Source: Daphnia pulex (Eukaryota > Arthropoda > Branchiopoda > Diplostraca > Daphniidae). Taken from it: DNA of 64,000 nucleotides. A model generated the notes under the pieces. The model did not search any database and was not told the origin of the DNA. It saw nothing but the letters and a program-made list of their open reading frames with translations. Where the stretch lies: contig NC_060019.1 of NCBI RefSeq assembly GCF_021134715.1, forward strand, positions 12,848,001-12,912,000. The letters are read 5' to 3'. Positions within the stretch are counted from its first letter, which is position 1; the number at the start of each line of letters is the position of its first letter. This document shows positions 1 through 11,889 of the stretch, piece by piece. Both the position numbers and the translations under genes were made by a program.

Positions 1-308
1 CTGAGGAACCAAAAGTTGTTACGAGTCCCTCATTTCAATAAAAACAACATTTAAATTTCTGTGTGATTATCTAACATAATACGAGGTAAATGTTAACCAG
101 CATTTCTGGCTTGCTTAACTAATCAGAAGGAAAGACTTGTTTAAAATATGGATTGGATTGGTGTTGGGATGTGGAAGAATTTTAATCAATTACATGTGTT
201 TTTGATTGTTTCTTGGACTAATTTGATCTTAATTTATGAGCAATCTATTAATAGCTTGATCCACTTTGTTTGAAGGCACTGTTGTTTAATTTATTTTATT
301 TATATCAG
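1..308. other. 5' flank of the RBX1 gene
   Basis: AT-rich sequence ahead of the first RBX1 codon. I see no convincing reading frame, TATA box or repeat. Any 5' untranslated exon of RBX1 should lie here or outside the window. Confidence 0.5.
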
Positions 309-865
<557 letters not shown>

Positions 866-1720
866 GTGGCCTGACGCCTGTCCTTTGTTTTTTGTGGAAT
901 TCTTTTTTTTATTAGCGCGTTTCATGTTTGAATACCGTCACTTCTTTTTTTTTCTTTCTCGGAATCTTCTGAAACTGGCTGAATTTTCGTGGCTAAGAAT
1001 TTCAAAAATAAATGTGCCCTTCAACTATTTTGAAAGTACGAATTACATGACGTAATATTGTAGGTAAAATCGTGGAATTAGGTTGAATATTGTTCAAAAA
1101 GAGTGGTGGAGAAGTGTTTTCGAAACTTGTGGTCCTAAATTTCGTATTAATGATTTTTTCTAGTTTTAGGAAAGGGCAAGTATGCAGAAAAGTTTGAGAC
1201 GTATTTTTAGTTCATCAACAAACTATATCGTTTCGACATGGGACTTCTCCCGGGACTTCTGTTATTACTAAACGGATTAGTTGACCAAGGAAAATCCCTG
1301 GATTTATTGTTTTAACCTTAAATAACATGTATTTTTAGACGTGTTCTAGACGTCACCGATAAAGGGAGTGGCTTAGTTACGTCATTGAAAGTAATAACAC
1401 TTCGAGCAAGGTAAATACAACTACCAAAAAGGATAACAAAAACATTCAAAACTGCCGTAGGCAGCGAGTTTACGTGGGTTGCTGAAATTTCGTGGCAACC
1501 TTTTAGATTCTTCAGTGATGAAATCGGCTGACGTGATAGGAGTGGAAGAACAAAAAACAATTGAAGGGAGTGGTATTAAATCAGTGTTTTAATATAAAAA
1601 AGTAATACTATCCAACACAAATTCGTGAGTGAGCGCTCTGGGGCTTTACTTTCTTCGGGTCATAGTGGTTAGAGTCATGGCTACGAAATAGAACTCGAAA
1701 GAATAATTTGACTTTTGCAG

Positions 1721-2309
1721 CAGATCATAGGCGCTCTGACGTATCACACTGGTATTACAGCTCCTCTTAAATTCCAATTGTTGATTGGCGAAAGCAATGA
1801 GACGACTGAGGCTTTTTTAATGAATACATATTTTACATTCTTAATGTAATGTACTTAAGCTTTGCGTTCATTTGTCCTTCCCACGACGAAAATTCCAATG
1901 CAACCTACGCTTAACCTCACCCTTCACCTACTCTACGCCTTTTGTACCGCACCTTGACTAGATATTGGCTACTTGTGCGATGGATTTTTTACTGGTTCGA
2001 AGAATTTTATCTGAGTCATGATTTTAAATGTCGTCAGTCCCAAACAGCTCATCTTTTTTCCCACTTCTTCTTGTGCTTCTTATTCTTCTTTTAGACAAGA
2101 GAGCTAGATGACTTCAAAGCGCAAATGGCAACACTTATCCGACATCACTCTTCCAGCGTATGAGTTATCATGATTTGCTATTTTTTCTTATACATATTAC
2201 ATTCTATTAGGTTTATTCGACACAAGATATGCATCACTTATGGGGTCATATTTTTTGCCATCAGGTGATCTCAGCTATCATTGTCCCTAAATCCGATGAG
2301 ATGAGCTGA
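1721..2309 (+). pseudogene. Orphan exon fragments of an unidentified gene
   Basis: Three stop-free, exon-like pieces follow good acceptor sites on the plus strand. At 1721 an open frame after CTTTTGCAG begins QIIGALTYHTGITAPLKF. At 2095-2157 a 63-base piece after a long pyrimidine tract reads TRELDDFKAQMATLIRHHSS plus S. A 53-base GT-AG gap (2158-2210) leads to 2211-2309, which begins VYSTQDMHHLWGHIFCHQ and stops at TGA. The last two join in phase 0. No start codon, upstream coding exon or recognisable family was found. It could be the 3' end of a real small gene, a decayed duplicate or chance. It lies next to another broken gene copy, so debris is the favoured reading. Confidence 0.3.
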
Positions 2310-3135
2310 GCATTTCGAATCTTCGATGTCATGATTGAAAAACGAACTGTGTTTATTAGTATTATTGATCCCTGAGGCTAAGGCTTTAGCCTGCCGAGGG
2401 CCTTAACAGGGTTCCCGTAGAGCTCAAAAGTCTCCCTGGAAGGAAATGGGAAAAGGCGGAGCTTAGAGAGAAAAACTACCCCCACGTGACCGAAATCTGG
2501 CCTTGCTATTGGCTCCCGTCTCGATTTACCGATCGATATAAAATCGGAAATTCAGTGAAGCCTATACTCCCTGCCACGCGATTTTCAACTCACGGTCCCA
2601 CATTTTTCAGTCACCGCCGAAACCTGAAAATGGAATTGCGTGGATACCCAGGGGTAGTTTTTGTGATAGAAATGTAAATGTAAACAAACAACAGATTTAG
2701 AATGCATTCGAAGATTCGTGTATTATATTATCAAAGGAAAAGTAATTCAAAATGTTTTCCATGCCTAACAAAAATTGGCGTTTACTTCCGAATTTTATTT
2801 AAGTTAATATTTAATGTTTCGGTATTCCCAAGTTTCACTGTATTCATTCAGCTTTTTGTTATGTCCTAGTCCTAGTCCACAGACACATACCAACAGTTGC
2901 TTCCATTGAAAAAAAAACGATTAAACATTCAGCAACTTGTGTCAACAGTTAAATAATTGGTCTCTTACTAAATTAAGTCATTTCAGGAACTCAGCATGTT
3001 CTTCAGTATATCGAAACAGTGCCAACCCACCTGTGCCAAACTACATGTTTACAACTGGTAATTCGTAATCGCCCAGATGCAGAAAAGTTTAATCTTTAAA
3101 CTGAATTTGTTCTACAGGAGTAAATGTAGCATGGA

Positions 3136-3212
3136 TCAACTTACAGTGACCAACTTACAGTGACCAACTTCCAGTGACCAACTTCCAGTGACCAACTTCC
3201 AGTTACCAACTT
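3136..3212. repeat. 14-bp minisatellite, about five copies
   Basis: Tandem units of CCAACTTACAGTGA and its variant CCAACTTCCAGTGA run for about 77 bases, with the first and last copies diverged. It directly abuts the broken NFS1-like copy. Confidence 0.85.
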
Positions 3213-3233
3213 GTGGCTAGAGTCGATACTTAC

Positions 3234-4240
3234 AAGGGTATTAGTTGCAATGCTTCCTGACATGGCAAATTATTCCATAGCAGAAATAGGTGAGACACAC
3301 ACATAATCATTGTAGAGTCTAATGTTCTATTTCTATACATAATTTTTTCATCATTAGATGCTATGTGTCGAAAAGCTAAAGTGTTTTTCCACTGTGATGG
3401 AGCCCAAGCTCTAGGTAAAATTCCAATTGATGTTGAATCGATGTCAATTGATTTATAAAGGTATTTTACAATTTAATATATGATTGTTATTTCGATGTAA
3501 TTCACTCTTTTTTCGCATCATTATTTTCTTGAACTTGAACAAAAGGTGTTGGTGCTCTTTACGTGATAGGCCGACCACGGGTTAGGATTGAAGCTCTGCA
3601 AAGTGGAGGTGGTCAGGAATGAGGGATACGTGGTGGAACAGTTCCTACTCCACTGACAGAGTGACAGTTGGTTTTGGCGCAGCATGTGAAGTAGCTCAGC
3701 AAGAACTTAAGGTTTTAGTTCATGTCATAGTAGTATCCATACATAACTAATTGATCAAAACCATGTTTTAGTATAATCATGCCAGATTAGTTAACTATCG
3801 CAACGCTTGATCGATCAGATTGGTAATAGTTTAACACATGTCGTACGAAATTGAGATCCTGAACACTCCTACCCAGGTTGTGTAAACCTTTCTTTCGCCT
3901 ACGTCGAGGGAGAAAGTCTTTTCATGGCCCTGAAAGGTAACTTTAAAGGCAACTTCCACTACCTTTCATTTTAACTAATTCTTTTTATTACGTAAGACGT
4001 GGCACTCTCAAGCGGAAGTACTTGCACCTCAGCATTGCTGGAACTTTCATATATTTTGCGGACCATTGGCGCTGAAGAAGATTTGGCGCATTCTTCTATT
4101 CGATTTGGAATTGGGCGATTCACCACCGAAGCTGAGGTTGATTACACGGCAGAAAAGTGTATTCATCAAGTATCACCAAACTTCGAGAAATGAGGTATAT
4201 ACCGACCAGGTTTGGAATTCCCAGACAAAAAGTTTATTTT
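3234..4240 (+). pseudogene. Cysteine desulfurase (NFS1) pseudogene
   Basis: Pieces of mitochondrial NFS1, the PLP-dependent enzyme that supplies sulfur for iron-sulfur clusters, appear in order. They are LVAM...IAEIG (3240-3289), CRKAKVFFHCDGAQALGKIP (3358-3458), GVGALYV.GRPRVRIEALQS (3542-3660) and [16 protein letters not shown] through [18 protein letters not shown] (from about 3997). The copy is broken. There are stops after IDL and after SGGGQE, the middle is scrambled, and a frameshift near 4170 moves the KLREM ending out of frame. The segment carrying the PLP-binding lysine is missing, although the catalytic-cysteine loop remains. At least one intron (3290-3357) is kept in its gene-like place. 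This is therefore a decayed segmental duplicate, not a retrocopy. Confidence 0.78.
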
Positions 4241-4251
4241 ACTTCCGCTAA

Positions 4252-4744
4252 AAATGTTAATTTGTCCTTCTTCCTTATTTGTTTATTTTTGTCGAAATGA
4301 AAATTTATAAATGCAACGTCGTTCTTTTTTTTTTTATGGTCAGTGTTTTAAAAAAGTAGAAGAGTATACAGAGTACAATAAAATAAAAAATTACAGAGTA
4401 AAATAAAAAATAACGACAAGAAAATGAAGCACAAGAACAAGACTGCCTAATTCCAAAATTCTTCCAAGATAGCTCTGTCACTTAGCCGAAGGCCAACGCT
4501 TGCAACGCGAGCCCTAGTTTAATGTAATTCATTATTTGTATATTACTTTTCTGTTTATTTCAACTAGTTTATTTACAAACGAGTAGTCTTTGGCATAATT
4601 AAGTTCATATATAAAAAAAGCGACATTAAGTGCAATTATTTTTGTTGATTTGGCAACTCGCCCCTTTAAACGACTTACACCGGTAATACGTTGCCAAGGT
4701 TTTCGACATTACATGGTTTATTTACATTGTGTTGCCTTTTGAAA
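4252..4744. other. Spacer before DOLPP1
   Basis: AT-rich spacer with A and T runs. No gene, repeat or clear promoter motif was seen. The DOLPP1 promoter and 5' untranslated region must lie here. Confidence 0.5.
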
Positions 4745-5794
4745 ATGGAGGATCCAGAAACAAATAACATACATTCAAACATAAAATGGATTCCATTAAG
4801 TATCACAGCAGAATATCCTGAAGGTTATTTTGTGTAATTTTAGTTTTTTAGTGGCTTCTCATTATTATTGAATTCTGATTCTATCATGTAGGTGATCTCA
4901 TTGGAAAACTGCTAGCGTTTTCTTCTATGGTTCCTCATGCCCTTATTGTCAGTTTTATAACATTGATATTGTTTAGAAGAGATTTGCATACGGTAAATCA
5001 GTATTCACATGTGCGTGGAATTCTAAATTTGTGAATGTTTTAAACTTTGTTCTTTTTTGTAGATATCATACCTCTTAGGACTGGTGTTAAATGAAGGCAT
5101 TAATTACGGTATTATTTCTTCCCAATTTCTGTTAAAACCCACATACATTTATGTTTTTAAATTTTAGTGCTCAAACATACTCTTCGTCAGGGAAGACCAT
5201 TAGTTAGACCTAGCCTCTTACATGAGTATGGAATGCCATCATCTCACAGCCAGTTCATGTGGTTTTTTACTACCTACATGTTCCTTTTTATTTGGGTACG
5301 CTTGAGACACATTAGCTACACAAATACCATATGGATTTGCATCTGGAAAACTGCCATCTCAGTAGCATGCCTTGTTGCATCTATCATTGTTGCCATAGCA
5401 AGGTTTTATTCTAATTCTTTGTTTATTTTACTTAAGTGAAAAAAAATACTTAATTCTCTTGCTTCATTATTAGGATTTATCTTCAGTACCACACTGCTTC
5501 CCAAGTAATAGTAGGGGGATTACTTGGATCTGTTTTAGCAGTTTCGTGGTTCTTATTTACGCAATTCGCTCTAACGCCGTGGTTCCCAACTGTTGCATCA
5601 TGGTTAGTTTTCCTCAAAAGTGTTTCCATGCCGATAACATGCAATATTCATTGTTATTTCTTAGGAGAGTGTGTGAATGGCTATTGGTGAGAGATCAAAC
5701 ATTAATCCCTAACATTATCTGGTTTGAATATACATCTCACCGGAGCGAATCAAAGCACAGAAGTCGAAAATTGGTCTCCATGAAGTCCCAGTAA
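4745..5794 (+). CDS. Dolpp1: Dolichyldiphosphatase 1
   Basis: Six exons: 4745-4823, 4892-4992, 5063-5108, 5168-5402, 5474-5602 and 5665-5794. DOLPP1 is a multi-pass ER membrane phosphatase of the PAP2 family. It removes a phosphate from dolichyl diphosphate on the lumenal side so that the lipid carrier of N-glycosylation is recycled. Landmarks match the animal family: EYPEGDLIGKLLAF near the N terminus, LHTISYLLGLVLNEGINYVL, the first PAP2 motif KHTLRQGRP, the second GMPSSHSQFMWFF, and the third ARIYLQYHTASQVIVGG. The conserved tail is LIPNIIWFEYT. Four to five hydrophobic helices are evident. The start is the first ATG in frame and gives the usual short N-terminal tail. The gene converges on SF3B6, whose stop is about 290 bases away. 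Confidence 0.96.
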
Positions 5795-6087
5795 AACTGG
5801 CTTGAAAATAATTTTGTGTTCAGTAGCTGCAGTGCAATTGTTTGTCTGTTTACTGTGCCTACAAATCTGTTATTCTTGAAAGCCGGATATTTCGTGAATA
5901 TTCTTTTTAGAAAAAACATTTTTGAGTTGTAATAACTCGTGCAAATCATATTTGATATTCCATTACAATGGAATACCTCACAATTACACTGGTTGGAAAA
6001 GGGTCAATACTGGTTACAATTCACATAGTGAAAATGGTTTTTTTATTATACCAAATTGTACAATGAGAAATGAGGTCAATTTACATG

Positions 6088-6627
6088 TTATTCATCATTC
6101 AATCCAAATTTAGCCTTCATGCTTTCTATCTCTTCTTTCTTCTTGTCTGTGTCAACCTTTTTGAAGGCCTTTGTAGGTTGATAATAGAGTACTACAAGGT
6201 AACGATTGCAGACATTAAAACCAGAAAGATGATCACAAGCATTTTTTGCATCAAAAATGTCTTCATAGACCACAAAAGCTGTTCCTCTGGTTTCTGGAGT
6301 GTTCCCTCTATCAAATCAAATGAGTTACAATTGATGCTAACATATATTATCAATTTCTACTTACACTCTGATTTGCCGAATAGCTCCGTATTTTCCAAAG
6401 ATATCATACATTTCTTCTGATGTAATTTTATAGGGAAGATTTCGGACATATAGGATTCTGTTTACTTCAGGAGGTAACCTCACCTGAAAAATAAAAATAT
6501 TTAAGAAATGCTCACATGGAAATCTTGATGCACAACAATCTTGACTCAATATAATAAACTACTAATGATAAAAAAAAATTAACACATGATTGCATACGTT
6601 TAGCTTTTTCTGCATTGCCATCGCCAT
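6088..6627 (-). CDS. Sf3b6: Splicing factor 3B subunit 6 (p14)
   Basis: Three exons on the minus strand: 6627-6598, 6483-6365 and 6307-6088, giving 122 residues. SF3B6 is the small RRM protein of the U2 snRNP SF3b complex. It contacts SF3B1 and lies near the branch-point adenosine. The sequence is close to vertebrate p14: [20 protein letters not shown], then [20 protein letters not shown] (RNP2 and the early RRM), [20 protein letters not shown] (RNP1), and [15 protein letters not shown] lysine-rich C-terminal helix follows. The first exon encodes only ten residues ([10 protein letters not shown]). A minus-strand AATAAA lies just below the stop, around 6041-6047. The gene is divergent from pantothenate kinase. 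Confidence 0.97.
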
Positions 6628-7210
6628 TGTTAGGAGTAAAATTCAGTTAAAACAACGAAATCACTGATCAATACAATTCAAAACTGTGCTCGTGAACTTG
6701 ACAATAAGAACGCCGCTTGGTATTCAAAATGGCTGCATAGCAGACGACGATTCTGAGCTGACAGAATAAACAAAACATTATTTTCGTGTAATTCAATTAA
6801 TTGGTTTTATGCACTAGAAAATTTGATTCAAATTAAATACTAAAAAAATGTATATATATCTCATAAAAATCTTTTCCTAGCTCAATTTACTCTTCACATT
6901 TTAATATTTTGGCAATGCTGATGTTTTAGCAGACGAATTTGTGTCAAATGAGGAATAGCATACTCAAATAAGAGAAAAGGAAAGGGGAAAAGTTTCCACA
7001 TCGTACGACCCGAATTCCTTTTTCTATTGGTTCGAATATCAAGATATGATGCAGATGGCCACTATTCGAGTCGCGTAAACTGAACTGATTCGCTACTTCC
7101 GATATCAATTAAATAAAGGGATTTTTAAGCTTCATCCGGTGCTGTGCATACAATAAAGAATTGCTGGGATATAACTAAAGAAAGCACATTGAAATTCTGC
7201 ACATTAACAG
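6628..7210. promoter_or_regulatory. Shared SF3B6/PANK divergent promoter region
   Basis: About 580 bases separate the start codons of two head-to-head genes. No TATA box is obvious on either side. Both 5' untranslated regions and a housekeeping-type bidirectional promoter are inferred from the arrangement only. Confidence 0.5.
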
Positions 7211-8905
7211 ATGTCTTCTGATCACGAAACACAATATGGTCGCACAATGGATAGTGTAGAAAACAGGGTAACAAATGGCCATGATTCAAGTTCCACAGTT
7301 GTTCATTCTCGTAAGTATTGTTATTTTTAATCAATTAGTTGTGATAATAAACAATTATTTTTATTCTACAGCTAGCATGCCCTGGTTTGGAATGGATATA
7401 GGTGGAACTTTAGTTAAATTAGTGTATTTTGAACCAACTGACATTGCTCCTGAGGAAGAGAATGTAAGTTCGTCAGAAATTGAAACCTTACACAACATTC
7501 AAAAGTATCTCACTAGTAACAATGCTTATGGAGAGACAGGGCACCGAGACATTCATCTGCAGGTGTTTACATCTTCTAATCTTTCCTATTTTATCAGAAA
7601 TTGATTTCAGTATAATTTTCAAATTTCAGATGAGTTCAATTCCAATGGGAAACAGAGTAGGAACATTACATTTCATCAGATTTCCTACCTCTGAAATGGA
7701 GCAATTTCTGCAGCTAGCAAAATCTAAAGGATTTGCCTCTCTGTCCACAACCATTTGTGCCACAGGTGGAGGTGCATACAAGTTTGAAAAAGACTTTTTA
7801 AGGGTTTGTACACTTTATGCAGCTTTGATTTCTTTTTCTTTTTTCTTATCTTGTTATACGGTTGTCTGTAGGCTGTTAATTTAAATCTACATAAATCGGA
7901 CGAACTGGAATCCCTTATCGGTGGGCTCTTGTACATTGAAGAAATTCATCGTCCCGAGGTTTATTATTGGGAAAATCCAACTGACGAAACTAAGTGCGTA
8001 AAAAAAACATATGACTTCAAGAACCCATATCCGTTTTTGGTAATTCCATCATTTAAAAACTTTATTAACAAACAAATGACTTTAATTCTGTTGTTGTTAC
8101 TTTCATCTGATTTTATTTTCTAGCTAGTAAATATTGGTTCAGGTGTGAGTATACTTGCTGTGTATGGCCCAAATAATTTCAAACGAGTCACCGGTACCAG
8201 GTAAAACAACGCATAGAAAACCAAAAAAAAAACTCTCAAGATTAATCTCACAGCTCTTTGAATGTTTTGCATAGCTTGGGTGGTGGAACTTTCTTGGGAT
8301 TATGCTGCTTGCTTACCGGATGCCAGTCTTATGAAGAAGCTATCGCGCTCGCTGCCGCTGGTGACTCAACGAAGGTTGATAAGAAAGTCCGAGACATTTA
8401 CGGTGGAGACTATGACCGATTCGGGTTGGATGGCAACATTGTTGCAAGCAGTTTCGGTCAAATGAACTTATCTGATCGAAGAGCCGAAGTAACCAAAGCA
8501 GATTTAGCCCGTGCGACGCTTGTAACCATTACAAACAACATCGGGTCCATTACGCGGATGTGTGCACTGAATGAAAAAATTGAAAGAGTATGTTGCTGGT
8601 CAAATAAGCTTAAACTTGTATTAATTCTGTTGTTTTTTGGGTTTACCAGGTAGTGTTTGTTGGCAACTTTCTGCGAGTCAATACTCTTTCGATGAAGCAG
8701 CTCGCCTATGCAATGGATTTTTGGTCCGATGGAGCTTTAAAAGCTCTATTTCTTGAGCACGAGGTAATGCAAAATGATTTCGTAATCGTTTACGTTATTA
8801 AAATGTAATTACATTTATTAGGGTTACTTTGGTGCCGTTGGTTGTTTATTGAGACTCGTGCATATACAACCGACATGCCTACCTCCAAAGGAGGGTGACT
8901 CTTAA
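7211..8905 (+). CDS. Pank: Pantothenate kinase
   Basis: Eight exons: 7211-7310, 7372-7562, 7630-7803, 7872-8039, 8124-8200, 8275-8587, 8650-8763 and 8822-8905. The enzyme phosphorylates pantothenate, the first and controlling step of coenzyme A synthesis, and is usually feedback-inhibited by acyl-CoA. It has the eukaryotic type II fold. The phosphate-binding loop is in [19 protein letters not shown]. Further landmarks are [37 protein letters not shown] and [55 protein letters not shown] and [20 protein letters not shown] follow. A 35-residue serine-rich N-terminal extension precedes the catalytic domain and could set the isoform's location. The C-terminal tail (after [10 protein letters not shown]) is slightly longer than and different from vertebrate enzymes. 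Exon 2 contains an internal GTAAGT (from 7465) that could act as a cryptic donor. Confidence 0.97.
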
Positions 8906-9941
8906 TTAGTCATTAGAAAATGACATGCAAGTTCAAAGATACTGCTAGATTTTGTTTTCTGCCAAGGAAATTCCAGCACACATTCTCAGCTCAGACAACA
9001 ATGTTTAATTTCTCATATTTAGTGTAGTTGCTCATATTTATTGAGCATTTCCTTCTTCTACCATCTCTTTAAGTGCCGATGGCAGCCAACAAAACCAAAA
9101 AGAACAGTAGATTTATACGTATCTCTCTTCCAGTTGACATTGATTTTTCTGTACAAAATTTGGGTCTTTATTGTTGTTTCTTAACGAACCAGATTTTTGA
9201 CCACAGTTTATTAAATATGTCGAAATTGTATAATCGTCATAACACTCGGGGCTATTACAGTTTGTATTGGGATAGTATTTTAGAATATTGTTTTATTTCC
9301 TGATTCTGACGAGACGATAAACCCAGTATGAGAATCTAACCTTAAAGAGTATAAATCACAGATAAGCATTAATGGTCTAGATACGTTTCCTCTTCCTGAT
9401 TTGAAAACTACTAGTCAAAGGTTATAAGATTCGATGTGTACTTTGTCTTCCGCATTTTCTTATCTTGCGCTGAGGAAAGCAAAATCCACCCTTCAACGAG
9501 CTTTTTGTACGCATTCGTGGTAAGATTCGAAGCATTTAAAGTCGTAATAATAGTCGCTCTTATTGTCCGGCTTGTCGCCTTGTCTGTTGTCCAGCATTTA
9601 AAAAAAAAAATTTATATTACTGGAACGTTGACCAACTTGGCAACCTCTCCTATATTCATCAATAATTTCGATGGATCTGAGACTGACTAATTTAACAATA
9701 GGTGTGTGTTCTTTAAATTAGTGTAAATAATTCAGATTTGCCCAGTAATAATCTTAAACAGTTTTACCGCTTGTCAATAACAAGAATTAGTTTCATAAAG
9801 ATGAGTGAAATTTAAGCTGTTGATCAACACAGCAATCAGTGTTAAGATTCCTCTGAACGGAGATCCTTTAATGCACGTTCTCATGGATGAATTGTCTTCC
9901 TAGTTTCATCTCTCGTTATTAAAAATAACAACCTACAAAAC
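8906..9941. other. PANK 3' end to HR96 5' region
   Basis: About 1 kb with the pantothenate kinase 3' untranslated region and the HR96 upstream region. Short frames exist but show no family resemblance. No repeat or strong core promoter motif was seen. Confidence 0.5.
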
Positions 9942-11889
9942 ATGGAAGAGTACGTATCGCTAACCTCTCCCAATACACCAGTATCTCCTCTCAGCAATGC
10001 TTGTACCAGCCCAGGTGAACTCCATGCCTCGATGTCTGGGAAAGTTTGTGGAGTGTGTGGAGACAAGGTATGTACTATATTATGCTTCCTACTATTTTTC
10101 TGTTGAGGCACTAATTCAAGAATGTTTTATTGCATGGTTAAAGGCTTTAGGGTGTAACTTTGGTGCAACTACCTGTGAATCTTGCAAAGCCTTCTTTAGA
10201 CGCAATGCCCTTAAAGGAAAGGTACATTGAAAATAAATATACATCTCATTATTTGTGTTGCTATGAACTTGCCATTCTTACTTTCTTCCAGGAATTCCGT
10301 TGCCCATTTGAAAACAATTGTAAAATAGATGCTGTGACACGAAGATTTTGCCAAAAGTGCAGGCTTAAAAAGTGCCTTGATATTGGAATGAAGAAGGAAT
10401 TTATCATGTCTGAAGAAGAACGAACAGTAAAGAGAAGGAAGATTGAAGAAAATCGAATGAAGAAAACTAAACCTGGGAGGACAAATAATACAAAGATCAA
10501 CTCCAAACAACTTATTCATCTCTTAAATGGTGGTGGAAGCAGAGCAAACCAGAGAAAAAGTGATATTAAATCTGAAGCAGAATCAAGTTTCTCTGATTCA
10601 GATGTCACTACAAGTCCCTTGGACAACTCTTCCGAGGGATTTCATGAAAGCCCTGCCTCTTCGAACAAAGCGACAATAACAGTGATAAGTAATCACCAAC
10701 AATTGACACCAGAAAACAGAGGTATAAATAAGTATTTGCTCGGTTTTCCCCTTCACAGTGTCATCAACGTTTGACTTGTTTTCTCGCAATATAGGAAGAA
10801 TGCTTGAAATGTCTCCTCCGGAGGATTGCCCAAGTGACAGCTCTCCGTCTACCGCCAATGGCGGGATGCGTAGTCAATCCATGAGCGTAGCCGATGCCTT
10901 TAATATAAACTTGCAGACCATGGATGCTTTATTAAATACTGCCATTTCAGCTGAATACAATGTCGTGGTCGATTTAGTTCGGGGCAATGATACTAGCCCA
11001 CTGTCGCCAGTCCGTGATCGCCAACTGAATGAACTGGAAATGGCCAAGTTGCAGGAACTCGTGGTGGCAAACAAAGCCCTTTTGGCACCCTTGACGGAAG
11101 AACGGCCAGTCGATGTATGAGCAGTCACAATTATTTTAACAGTCATACTGATCTAAATCTTTTTATTTAATTCAACTTTGACAGCTTCATTACGATTCGG
11201 GGGACCCAACATTACTAAATGTTATCAATTTGACGGATATTGCCATCAGGCGAATCATCAAAATGGCGAAGAAATTGGCAGCTTTCAAGACTTTGTGTCA
11301 AGAGGACCAGATCGCCTTGCTGAAGGGTGGTTGTACCGAGCTGATGATTTTGCGCTCGGTCATGTCCTACGACGCCGACAAAGGATGCTGGAAGGTATGT
11401 GCAATTAATCGCGAATGAAAGGGTTTTGTGAGGTGGGACTGATGAGCTTTTCTCTCTCATCGTATTGGACAATAGATACCACACACGGACTCGCACATGA
11501 ATCACATCAAAGTGGAGGTGTTGAAGGAAGCACAGGGAAACTTGTACGAGGAACACCAACGCTACATTCAATCTTTTGATCCGCTGTGGCGTTCAGACGA
11601 GCACATCATGCTGCTGCTGTCGGCCATCACTTTATTCGATCCCAACCGACCTCACGTCATCCATCGAGATGCCATCAAACTGGAACAAGAGTCGTACTAC
11701 TATTTGCTTAGGCGCTATTTGGAGTCAGTGGTAGGTGGTTGCAAGGCCCGCTCAATGTTCCTCAAGTTGATTGCTAAAATCTCCGAGTTGCACATACTCA
11801 ACGATAATCACGTTCGAGTTTACTTAGACCTTAATCCTAAAGAGGTAGAGCCTCTGCTTATTGAAATCTTCGACTTGAAGTCCAGATGA
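9942..11889 (+). CDS. Hr96: Nuclear receptor HR96 (NR1J)
   Basis: Six exons: 9942-10067, 10144-10221, 10292-10721, 10795-11114, 11185-11394 and 11476-11889, about 525 residues. HR96 is the arthropod relative of the vertebrate PXR/CAR/VDR group. It acts as a ligand-dependent transcription factor in xenobiotic and lipid responses. The two-zinc-finger DNA-binding domain (about residues 33-105) starts KVCGVCGDK. It has the HR96-type P-box ESCKAFFRRNA, then RRFCQKCRLKKCLDIGM and a basic extension KRRKIEENRMKK. A serine-rich hinge follows. The ligand-binding domain (about 290-525) includes RRIIKMAKKL, FKTLCQEDQIALLKGGCTEL and RSDEHIMLLLSAITLFDP. It ends in the AF-2 helix PLLIEIFDL. All eight zinc-binding cysteines are present. 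An alternative acceptor at 10759 would add 12 in-frame residues in the hinge. Confidence 0.95.

Larger units (their letters stand above)
866..3230. other. Intergenic region with gene debris
   Basis: RBX1 3' untranslated sequence, then about 2 kb without an intact gene. Coding-like pieces sit at 1721-1848 and 2095-2309 (listed separately). Around 2490-2560 there is a promoter-like stretch: an ATTGG (inverted CCAAT) box followed about 35 bases later by TATAAAA at 2537. A 14-bp tandem repeat ends the region. Nothing else is recognisable. Confidence 0.5.

Noticed and set aside
2490-2676. Histone- or snRNA-type gene suggested by the ATTGG and TATAAAA boxes
   Set aside because: Downstream sequence encodes only a 15-codon frame and does not fold or read like any histone or U snRNA I know.
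10211-10519. Two minus-strand frames over HR96 exon 3
   Set aside because: Antisense shadows of the DNA-binding-domain exon.
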